Shown here in pieces: positions 1 through 5,282 of a stretch of DNA of 6,436 nucleotides. Origin of the DNA: an uncultured Erysipelotrichaceae bacterium (lineage in GTDB: Bacteria > Bacillota_I > Bacilli_A > Erysipelotrichales > Erysipelotrichaceae); NCBI GenBank assembly GCA_947175465.1, contig CAMWMY010000071.1, positions 1 through 6,436 on the forward strand, in the 5' to 3' direction. A model generated the notes under the pieces. The model was not told where the DNA came from and ran no database searches. It was given only the letters and a program-made list of their open reading frames with translations. Positions within the stretch are counted from its first letter, which is position 1, and each line of letters begins with the position of its first letter. The position numbers and the translations under genes are program-made.

Positions 1-1250
1 CTTATACACGAAATGAAGGGGCTGCTTGGAGTATGTTAGAAGGCAAGATGACGTTCTTTTATATCGTAAGTATTATTGCTATTATTTTATTATGTTATTT
101 TTACAAACATACAAAGAAGCAAGAATATTTAAGTAGGTTAGGGATTGTCTTTATGTTATCAGGAACTATTGGTAATTTTATTGATAGATTGTTATTTTCA
201 TATGTAAGAGATTTTTTAGATTTTAATATTTTTGGATATGATTTTCCTATTTTTAATATTGCGGATATGGCTCTATGTATAGGGGTATTTTTCATTATTG
301 TAGATGTGATAAAAGAGCATTATGGAGTAAAAAATATGAAAGAATTTAAATATATTGTTGAAGAAGAGAGTAATATGCGTATTGATCGCTATATTTCAAA
401 TCAAGATTGTGCATTATCAAGAAGTCGAATACAAGGGATGATTGAAAATCATCACATTTTAGTTAATGGAAATTTTGTAAAATGTAATTATAAAGTAAAA
501 GTAAATGATGAAATACTTGTACATGTGCAAGATGATGAAGAGCTCAAAGCAATTCCAGAGAACCTTCCCTTAGATATTCGCTATGAAGATAAAGATGTGC
601 TTGTGATTAATAAAGCCAAAGGTATGGTTGTTCATCCTGCTCCTGGAAGTTTACATGGGACAGTGGTGAATGCTGTTTTATATCATTGTCAAGATTTATC
701 AGGAATTAATGGGGTGTTACGTCCAGGAATTGTTCATCGAATCGATAAAGATACGACTGGTCTTTTAATTATAGCTAAAAATGATGAGGCACATCGAGCA
801 CTAGCTCAACAGCTTGAAAAGAAAAGTTTACATCGATTGTATTATGCACTTGTTCATGGGGTAATTACACATGATCATGGTACTATTGATGCACCTATAG
901 GAAGAGATCCTAATGATCGTCAAAAAATGATGGTGACAGCTACGAACTCAAAAGATGCGCGAACACATTTTAAAGTGATAGAACGATTTCAAAATTACAC
1001 ATTGATTGAATGCCGCTTAGAAACGGGAAGAACGCATCAAATCCGTGTACATATGCAGTATATTAAGCATCCTATAGTGGGGGATACGAAGTATTCTTTT
1101 CGAAAAACAATGAATACAAATGGACAATTACTCCATGCACATCAACTTGTTTTTCAACATCCTACTTTGAAAGAAGAAATATGTGTAGAAGCACCATTAC
1201 CAGATGATTTTCAAAGTGTATTAGAAGAATTAAAGCAAAAAGAGGGGTGA
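1..1250 (+). CDS. LspA-RluD in-frame fusion: signal peptidase II (5' partial) joined to 23S rRNA pseudouridine synthase
   Basis: The reading frame is open from the window edge (first full codon at 3). The codons before the ATG at 33 encode YTRNEGAAWS, a conserved LspA segment, so that ATG is not the start and roughly 45-55 residues lie off the edge. Counting M at 33 as residue 1, residues 1-101 are the C-terminal part of LspA: membrane segments near 8-24, 34-44 and 79-93, with the catalytic aspartates of this prolipoprotein peptidase at D51 (GNFIDRL) and D78 (FNIADMA). With no stop codon, residue 102 begins an RluD-type protein of 304 residues. It has an S4 RNA-binding domain at about 115-160, HRIDKDTTG with catalytic D238, and GRTHQIRVHM at 332-341. 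RluD makes pseudouridines in helix 69 of 23S rRNA. LspA is a membrane enzyme and RluD is cytosolic, so a joined product would tether a ribosome-modifying enzyme to the membrane. The domain calls are secure; whether a fused protein exists is not. Confidence 0.88.
   Translation, partial: YTRNEGAAWSMLEGKMTFFYIVSIIAIILLCYFYKHTKKQEYLSRLGIVFMLSGTIGNFIDRLLFSYVRDFLDFNIFGYDFPIFNIADMALCIGVFFIIVDVIKEHYGVKNMKEFKYIVEEESNMRIDRYISNQDCALSRSRIQGMIENHHILVNGNFVKCNYKVKVNDEILVHVQDDEELKAIPENLPLDIRYEDKDVLVINKAKGMVVHPAPGSLHGTVVNAVLYHCQDLSGINGVLRPGIVHRIDKDTTGLLIIAKNDEAHRALAQQLEKKSLHRLYYALVHGVITHDHGTIDAPIGRDPNDRQKMMVTATNSKDARTHFKVIERFQNYTLIECRLETGRTHQIRVHMQYIKHPIVGDTKYSFRKTMNTNGQLLHAHQLVFQHPTLKEEICVEAPLPDDFQSVLEELKQKEG
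324..338 (+). promoter_or_regulatory. Internal ribosome binding site and start codon for RluD within the fused frame
   Basis: GGAG at 324-327, an 8-nt spacer, then ATG at 336-338. The site lies inside the lspA part of the open frame and immediately before the RluD homology. It indicates that the two genes were separate, translationally coupled genes, or still are in effect. Removing one A from the A6 run at 329-334 would turn the reading into GTA AAA ATA TGA, ending lspA in a classic ATGA overlap with this start codon. Confidence 0.65.
336..1250 (+). CDS. rluD: RluD-family pseudouridine synthase from internal start (alternative product of the fused frame)
   Basis: The ATG at 336 lies exactly where a free-standing RluD would begin. 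The product from here is 304 residues, the usual family length, with the S4 domain starting about 13 residues in. The catalytic aspartate becomes residue 137 in this numbering, close to D139 of E. coli RluD. GGAG at 324-327 sits 8 nt upstream, a good ribosome binding site. The expected reaction is uridine to pseudouridine in helix 69 of 23S rRNA (positions 1911/1915/1917 in E. coli), on the assembling large subunit. RluA-family members with S4 domains resemble one another, so the exact target site is inferred from the family. This entry is the same frame as the 1-1250 feature: it records that the enzyme may be made separately, either in addition to or instead of the fusion. The rhomboid gene follows after 4 nt. 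Confidence 0.6.
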   Translation: MKEFKYIVEEESNMRIDRYISNQDCALSRSRIQGMIENHHILVNGNFVKCNYKVKVNDEILVHVQDDEELKAIPENLPLDIRYEDKDVLVINKAKGMVVHPAPGSLHGTVVNAVLYHCQDLSGINGVLRPGIVHRIDKDTTGLLIIAKNDEAHRALAQQLEKKSLHRLYYALVHGVITHDHGTIDAPIGRDPNDRQKMMVTATNSKDARTHFKVIERFQNYTLIECRLETGRTHQIRVHMQYIKHPIVGDTKYSFRKTMNTNGQLLHAHQLVFQHPTLKEEICVEAPLPDDFQSVLEELKQKEG

Positions 1251-1254
1251 GGGC

Positions 1255-2496
1255 ATGAATTATACAAATTATGATGTATATACATTACAACTTTTACATT
1301 TTTTTGTAGTAAAATGTGGGTATAGTATTGCGACAATTCAACCACAAAAAGAAGATATATGGCTGATTAATTCAAAAAATGAAACCTATCCTGTTATACG
1401 CTTAGCAATGAATCTAGGGAATGAAAAACATTTTGACATAAATTATGCAAGAGTTGTACATCGAGGTATTTTAGATGCTATTCAAAGAGAAGGAAAGCTA
1501 TGCATTCTAACAACTAGTATGGATAGCATGGCTATTGATAATGATTTCTTTGTGCAAATTGTGATTACTCCAGGATATATTAGTGATCCTACTTTTATTC
1601 ATGAATTCCCAGGAGTGGACTCTGTTGTTCATGATGTAGAAAATAATCAAGAAGAATGTGCTTTATTAACAAGTTTGGTGGAAAAAAAGCAATTAAAAAT
1701 AAAAAAAAATAAAGTTCTTCCTCCTATGATCAAAATGCCCAAAGTAACTATGAGTATTATCTTTTTATGTTTATTTGCTTATATAGGGTCATTTGCACTG
1801 CGCTCTTATCTTCAAAGCGATGTACTTGGTCTTATCGTATCAGGGGCATATTATAAAATGCAAATTGTAGCAGCTCATGAATATTGGCGCTTTTTAGCTT
1901 CAGGTTTCTTGCATATTGACCTCTTTCATTTATTGATGAATATGTATGCATTGTTTCAAATAGGACTTTTATGCGAAAAGTCATATAAAAGAAGGCATTA
2001 TATTTTTATTCTACTTGCTTCTATCATTGTAGGAAATATATTTACTTATATTATAGAAGGAAACGTTCTTTCTGTAGGAATGAGTGGAGGTATTTATGGA
2101 GTTATGGCTGCTTTTGTCGTTTGCTTATTTGAAAACGGTCATATTAAATATCCACTTATAAGAAAATCCATTGTAAGGTTGATTATCTTAAATATATTGA
2201 TTACGCTTTTACCTGGTGTTTCTTTTAGTGCCCATTTAGGTGGAATGCTTACAGGAATCTTCCTCGGTATTATTTTTATTTCTAGTATACGATGGAAACA
2301 GTTAAAACAATATACATTGGCAGCTTTCTCTATTCTTGTTATAGGATTGTTCTTCTTATCTTCTTCTGTACAGCGAGTAGAACCTATACAAAAAAATGTA
2401 GATACTCAAATTGTAAATACATATCGTAGCTTAGGAATGGAAAGATATGCTACTTATTTAGAACGACAATATCATAAAACGTATGGAGGAGAATAA
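1255..2496 (+). CDS. gluP: Rhomboid-family intramembrane serine protease, GluP/YqgP-like
   Basis: 413 residues. Residues 1-160 form a soluble domain like the N-terminal region of B. subtilis YqgP: a GYSI...EDIWLI stretch at 22-38 and VIRLAMN at 47-53 align with its GYGV...DEIWLE and LVRLYKH. Membrane helices follow at about 165-183, 221-239, 247-268, 274-292, 303-320, 325-344 and 352-370, a 6+1 rhomboid fold. The catalytic dyad is S277 in GMSGG and H327 in AHLGG, and the oxyanion/structural motif HLLMN is at 225-229. Rhomboids cleave membrane proteins within the bilayer; B. subtilis YqgP also works with FtsH to degrade the magnesium transporter MgtE under manganese stress. The C-terminal TPR repeats of YqgP are missing, leaving only about 40 residues after the last helix. 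The ATG at 1255 lies 4 nt after the previous stop with a GAGGGG site overlapping it. An A9 tract lies at the boundary between the soluble and membrane parts. Confidence 0.9.
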   Translation: MNYTNYDVYTLQLLHFFVVKCGYSIATIQPQKEDIWLINSKNETYPVIRLAMNLGNEKHFDINYARVVHRGILDAIQREGKLCILTTSMDSMAIDNDFFVQIVITPGYISDPTFIHEFPGVDSVVHDVENNQEECALLTSLVEKKQLKIKKNKVLPPMIKMPKVTMSIIFLCLFAYIGSFALRSYLQSDVLGLIVSGAYYKMQIVAAHEYWRFLASGFLHIDLFHLLMNMYALFQIGLLCEKSYKRRHYIFILLASIIVGNIFTYIIEGNVLSVGMSGGIYGVMAAFVVCLFENGHIKYPLIRKSIVRLIILNILITLLPGVSFSAHLGGMLTGIFLGIIFISSIRWKQLKQYTLAAFSILVIGLFFLSSSVQRVEPIQKNVDTQIVNTYRSLGMERYATYLERQYHKTYGGE

Positions 2497-2498
2497 TA

Positions 2499-2981
2499 AT
2501 GAAATGTCCAGATGTAATTAATTGGGATACTTATTTTATGGGGTTAGCACATTTAAGTGCTAAACGAAGCAAAGATCCAAGCACACAAGTTGGTGCGGTT
2601 ATTGTGAGTGAAGATCGTAGAATTGTGGGAATTGGATATAATGGTTTTCCTAATGGATGTCATGATGATTTATTTCCATGGGAGAAAGAAGGAGATTTTT
2701 GTAGTACGAAATATCCTTATGTTGTTCATGCGGAATTGAATGCTATTTTAAATAGTACTACGCAACTTCATGGATGTACAATCTATGTATCTTTGTTTCC
2801 ATGTAATGAATGTGCAAAGGCAATTATTCAAAGTGGAATTCGTCATATTGTATATGAGTCTGATAAATATGCTCATACTGATAGTGTAAAGGCAAGCAAA
2901 AAAATGCTAGAAGCAGCAGGAATTCGTTTGACTAAACTTTCTTATCAAGTTCAAATAGATTTAAAACTTTCCAATTATTAG
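2499..2981 (+). CDS. comEB: Deoxycytidylate (dCMP) deaminase, ComEB-like
   Basis: 160 residues of the zinc-dependent cytidine/deoxycytidylate deaminase fold. It converts dCMP to dUMP in the cytosol, feeding thymidylate synthase. Zinc ligands are H77 in HAEL and C102 and C105 in PCNEC; E79 is the proton-shuttle glutamate. The dCMP-deaminase signature is clear: SKDPSTQVGAV at 24-34 and GYNGFPNGC at 46-54, the segment that in T4 and eukaryotic dCMP deaminases is linked to substrate binding and regulation by dCTP/dTTP. This separates it from tRNA adenosine deaminase (TadA) and from free cytidine deaminase. The length is normal for a minimal family member, shorter than the B. subtilis ComEB tail form. 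The ATG is 2 nt past the rhomboid stop, with GGAGGA at 2485-2490, so it is probably the last gene of the lspA-rluD-gluP transcript. In Bacillus comEB sits in the comE competence operon; no competence gene is next to it here. Confidence 0.93.
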   Translation: MKCPDVINWDTYFMGLAHLSAKRSKDPSTQVGAVIVSEDRRIVGIGYNGFPNGCHDDLFPWEKEGDFCSTKYPYVVHAELNAILNSTTQLHGCTIYVSLFPCNECAKAIIQSGIRHIVYESDKYAHTDSVKASKKMLEAAGIRLTKLSYQVQIDLKLSNY

Positions 2982-2997
2982 AAAGTTAATAGAATAC

Positions 2998-3034
2998 TTG
3001 CTAATTATAAAAGAAATATGATAATATAGTTAAG
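2998..3034 (+). promoter_or_regulatory. Predicted extended -10 promoter for the small membrane protein gene
   Basis: TTGCTA (2998-3003) as -35, an 18-nt spacer, and TAATAT (3022-3027) preceded by TGA, forming an extended -10 (TGATAATAT). The expected transcription start is near 3034, giving a leader of about 54 nt before the ATG at 3088. The call rests on motif match alone in AT-rich DNA. It is supported by the 106-nt gap after the dCMP deaminase gene and by a similar TATGATA core in the two other predicted promoters of this window. Confidence 0.5.
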
Positions 3035-3087
3035 GTTATAAAGGTGAAGATTATCTTTATTATAAAAGAGAGGAGAAAAAGTAAATT

Positions 3088-3438
3088 ATGTTTTATTATA
3101 GACCAAGTCCAAAATTTTTACAGTCTGTTAAAAATAGAGAAATACCTGAAGAGGAAATGCAAGCTTATAAAAATGAGTTATCTTTAAAAAATAAAAAATA
3201 CCAAAAACTATCTTTAGTTTCCGTTGGGATTGGAGTACTATTAATACTAATATTATTTGGTATTACTTCCATTGGAGGGAATGATTTAGCTAATCAAATA
3301 GAAAGTACAATAATAACTATATTGCTTGTTGGAGCTGCTTTCATATTTTTTGGATTAATGATGTTGTCAAAGCTTACAAGTAATAAAGAAATTTTAAGAG
3401 CTATTAAAAATGCATATCCTAAATTAAGAGATGAATAA
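3088..3438 (+). CDS. Small two-helix membrane protein of unknown function
   Basis: I do not recognise this 116-residue protein. Residues 1-40 are hydrophilic and charged, with an EEEMQAYKNE stretch at 21-30 followed by a lysine-rich segment (KNKKYQK, 34-40). Two hydrophobic helices follow at about 41-62 and 72-95, separated by a short loop (SIGGNDLANQ). The tail at 96-116 is charged and basic overall. By the positive-inside rule both ends should be cytoplasmic, making a simple hairpin in the membrane. No signal peptidase site, catalytic motif or metal-binding cluster is visible. The ribosome binding site AGGAGA at 3071-3076 is about 11 nt from the ATG, a rather long spacing. It has its own predicted promoter and a strong terminator 5 nt after the stop codon, so it is probably transcribed alone. 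Good ribosome binding site, clean helices and flanking signals make it a likely real gene, possibly lineage-specific. Confidence 0.75.
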   Translation: MFYYRPSPKFLQSVKNREIPEEEMQAYKNELSLKNKKYQKLSLVSVGIGVLLILILFGITSIGGNDLANQIESTIITILLVGAAFIFFGLMMLSKLTSNKEILRAIKNAYPKLRDE

Positions 3439-3443
3439 AAAAT

Positions 3444-3496
3444 AAAAAGGATAGTTTTCTTCCAGCTGTTCATATTGAAGAAATCTATCTTTTTTT
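3444..3496. terminator. Bidirectional intrinsic terminator between converging genes
   Basis: A long inverted repeat: the left arm at 3444-3462 pairs with 3477-3495, giving 11 bp (with one G-T pair), one T-T mismatch and 7 bp, around a 14-nt loop at 3463-3476. On the + strand the stem runs into seven T (3490-3496). On the - strand the A-rich left arm supplies a T5-ATTTTTTATT tract. It starts 5 nt after the stop of the small membrane protein and lies about 60 nt past the stop of rnhC, so it can end both transcripts. Confidence 0.85.
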
Positions 3497-3557
3497 ATAT
3501 CATTTAATATTTTTATAAGCTATTAAAAATAAAGAAAAAAATAGGAATTACCCATTC

Positions 3558-4448
3558 TTATATAGAAGGGAGAACTCCTGCTTTTGTTGTATTTGCGAAA
3601 TGTAATTTAGCAACTTTTTTTAACTCGTTTTTTCCATGTATTTTAATAAATAAGGGAATACTCTCATCAACGTTTTTCCCTGCTCCTTTAGGAAAATTAA
3701 AATTGTAATGTTTCTCCATAGCATCAAAAACCTTTAAAAATGTGTAACGAGCAATAATCGATGCTGTAGCTACAGCTAAATATTTACTTTCAGCTTTTGT
3801 TTCAAAATGTAAATTTTGAATAACCTGGGGTTCTTGTTGAAGATAGCGATAATAAGAGCTTTCTTGCACAAATTGATCAACGATGCACAGTTTAGGTAAG
3901 GAACCAATTTTATTTTGAAGGTGTACATAAGCTTTATTATGTAATTTTGCTTTCATAGCCACCATATTATTAGAAGGATGGACTTCATTATATTTTGCAT
4001 TATCTACGATCAGTAAGCTATGAGGAATTCGCTTTTTTAATTCTCCTCCTATTTTACGTATCATACTATCTGATATATTTTTAGAATCTTGAACATTTAA
4101 GGATCGCACATAGTCTACCTGCTCTTTTGCAATATAAGCAGCACATACGATAACGGGACCAAAATAATCTCCAGTGCCCACCTCATCGCTTCCACATTGT
4201 GGGTAAGAATTGGTAGGGAAGGATTGTATTGGAGAAACTTGTATATCTGGTTGATAGCTAGAAGCATGGAAATTAGCTCCCTCTCCTTGAAATACAACTT
4301 TTTTGCTATTATAAGCTGTAATTGTACAATCACTTAATTTAAATTGGTAGTATGCATAAGGTGGTGTTTTGCAAAATTTTGCATCTGGATATTGATTTTT
4401 TAAATTTTCGATTTCTTCTAATGTTAAGGTTATACTAACCGTAGCCAT
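3558..4448 (-). CDS. rnhC: Ribonuclease HIII
   Basis: 296 residues, normal for RNase HIII. The enzyme cuts the RNA strand of RNA:DNA hybrids in the cytosol, removing R-loops and primer remnants during replication. Residues 1-75 form the TBP-like N-terminal substrate-binding domain that distinguishes HIII from HII. The catalytic domain begins at about 84 with GSDEVGTGDYFGP, where D88 and E89 match the D97-E98 pair of the Geobacillus enzyme. DSK is at 121-123, and D191 in CIVDQF corresponds to the third acidic residue. ETKAESKYLAVATASIIAR at about 216-234 is the conserved helix of the family. The ATG at 4448 follows a good AAAGGA site (4457-4462 on this strand) with 8-nt spacing. The gene stands alone, divergent from cvpA-mutS2, next to which it is also found in Bacillus; the terminator at 3444-3496 lies beyond its end. 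Confidence 0.95.
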   Translation of the reverse strand: MATVSITLTLEEIENLKNQYPDAKFCKTPPYAYYQFKLSDCTITAYNSKKVVFQGEGANFHASSYQPDIQVSPIQSFPTNSYPQCGSDEVGTGDYFGPVIVCAAYIAKEQVDYVRSLNVQDSKNISDSMIRKIGGELKKRIPHSLLIVDNAKYNEVHPSNNMVAMKAKLHNKAYVHLQNKIGSLPKLCIVDQFVQESSYYRYLQQEPQVIQNLHFETKAESKYLAVATASIIARYTFLKVFDAMEKHYNFNFPKGAGKNVDESIPLFIKIHGKNELKKVAKLHFANTTKAGVLPSI

Positions 4449-4474
4449 GATATCATTCCTTTCTGTTATTTCTT

Positions 4475-4502
4475 ATTGTATCATAAAGAATGAGAGTCGG
4501 AA
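4475..4502 (-). promoter_or_regulatory. Predicted extended -10 promoter for rnhC
   Basis: Read on the - strand: TTCCGA (4497-4502) as a poor -35 with 16-nt spacing, then TGATACAAT, an extended -10 with the hexamer at 4475-4480. The expected start site near 4468 leaves a leader of only about 20 nt, enough for the AAAGGA ribosome binding site. The strong extended -10 could compensate for the weak -35. Motif-based only. Confidence 0.55.
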
Positions 4503-4516
4503 ATAAGAAATAGAAG

Positions 4517-4552
4517 TTATGTTTTTTTGTATTTTATGATAAAATAAAGATA
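4517..4552 (+). promoter_or_regulatory. Predicted extended -10 promoter for cvpA-mutS2
   Basis: TGATAAAAT at 4537-4545 is an extended -10 (hexamer TAAAAT, 4540-4545). At 17-nt spacing the -35 position holds TTATGT (4517-4522), a weak match. The predicted start near 4552 gives a leader of about 50 nt to the cvpA ATG. The element is a near-perfect mirror of the rnhC -10 region 50-60 nt away on the other strand. Confidence 0.5.
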
Positions 4553-4603
4553 ACTAGAATATGAAAAATAGGGTTGTAAATAATAAAGGTATGAGGTGAT
4601 AAT

Positions 4604-5281
4604 ATGTTATTTCCTATGGGATTTATTCCATTTTTAAATGGAATAATTGTTATATTTTTTCTTTTTTGTTTGTATAGTGGATATAAACAAGGATTTCTTT
4701 TAAAAGCAATAGGGTGTGTTGGCTTTCTTGTGATTGGTTTTATTTCTTGGTTTTTAGCTCCTCATGTATCAAATTATGTAGCTTTATTTCCAAAGTCACT
4801 AGCACCTTTACAAGATACTATTTTTGCATCTTTATTTTATAATCAGTTAAATACTATGTGCATTTTTGCTCTTCTTTTTATTTTATTAAGTGTTTTAATT
4901 ATGTGTTTAAAGCCGCTTTTTAAAACAGTACGTCATATTCCTATTTTGTCTCAAATTAATCATTTTTTAGGACTTTTATTTGGAAGTATACAAGCGCTTA
5001 TCATCATCAGTATTATTTGTGTATTATGTCATACACCTTTGATTGCTAATGGAGATAGTGTAATAGAAAAATCTTTTTTAAAGCCAATTTCACAAGTAAG
5101 TGATACATTGCTTTTTTTTGCCAATGACTATTTTTCTCAATTAGAAAGTGTCCAAAAGCTACTACGTCCTTCTGATACTTTAGATGGTCAAGATTGGAAA
5201 GAAGTTTCTTCTTGGCTAGCAAGTCAAAATGTATCACAAGAAGAAATTGAGCGTTTTATACAATCCATAAGAGGTGAGTAA
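4604..5281 (+). CDS. cvpA: CvpA-family integral membrane protein
   Basis: 225 residues with four hydrophobic helices at about 8-25, 31-53, 84-102 and 118-143, then a soluble C-terminal part of about 80 residues that looks helical (QEEIERFIQSIRGE at the end). The first hairpin carries the family signature: a hydrophobic helix followed by GYKQGFLLKAIG at 26-37, matching the G-x-x-x-G-F turn of CvpA proteins. The name comes from colicin V production in E. coli, but the family is widespread and its molecular function is unsettled, with links to envelope integrity; nothing here suggests a bacteriocin. GAGGTG at 4593-4598 lies 5 nt from the ATG. mutS2 starts 1 nt after its stop, so the two are very probably co-transcribed, as cvpA (yshB) and mutS2 are in Bacillus. 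Family call is good on the N-terminal signature and context. Confidence 0.82.
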   Translation: MLFPMGFIPFLNGIIVIFFLFCLYSGYKQGFLLKAIGCVGFLVIGFISWFLAPHVSNYVALFPKSLAPLQDTIFASLFYNQLNTMCIFALLFILLSVLIMCLKPLFKTVRHIPILSQINHFLGLLFGSIQALIIISIICVLCHTPLIANGDSVIEKSFLKPISQVSDTLLFFANDYFSQLESVQKLLRPSDTLDGQDWKEVSSWLASQNVSQEEIERFIQSIRGE

Positions 5282-5282
5282 T

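Noticed and set aside
33..35. ATG at 33 as the true start of the first gene
   Set aside because: The ten codons before it are in frame and encode the conserved LspA motif NEGAAWS, so the gene begins left of the window.
101..295. Open frame on the - strand inside lspA (64 residues)
   Set aside because: It lies entirely opposite the conserved LspA catalytic region and has no plausible ribosome binding site; it is a shadow.
2499..2981. Competence (comE) operon because of the ComEB-like deaminase
   Set aside because: No comEA or comEC is adjacent. The gene follows a rhomboid protease and precedes an unrelated membrane protein, so only the nucleotide-metabolism role is supported.
2965..2987. 7-bp inverted repeat (AACTTTC/GAAAGTT) over the stop codon of the dCMP deaminase gene, as a terminator
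   Set aside because: The stem is short and AT-rich, with a 9-nt loop and no T tract after it. It is too weak to call.
3038..3060. ATAAAG...CTTTAT inverted repeat in the leader of the small membrane protein gene, as a riboswitch or operator
   Set aside because: Only six A/T-dominated pairs with an 11-nt loop and no recognisable conserved RNA motif; likely chance in AT-rich DNA.
3509..3530. ATTTTTA...TAAAAAT repeat downstream of rnhC, as a second terminator
   Set aside because: An all-A/T stem with no G-C pair and no clear T tract; the strong hairpin at 3444-3496 already explains termination.
4115..4333. 72-residue open frame in another - strand frame inside rnhC
   Set aside because: It overlaps the N-terminal and DEVGTG region of RNase HIII, whose frame carries all the conserved motifs.
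5046..5237. 63-residue open frame opposite cvpA
   Set aside because: It is antisense to the cvpA C-terminal region with no start signals or recognisable protein features.
4604..5281. Bacteriocin (colicin V) production system suggested by the CvpA family name
   Set aside because: CvpA is a widespread housekeeping membrane family. No precursor peptide, ABC exporter or immunity gene is present, and mutS2 linkage is the usual context.
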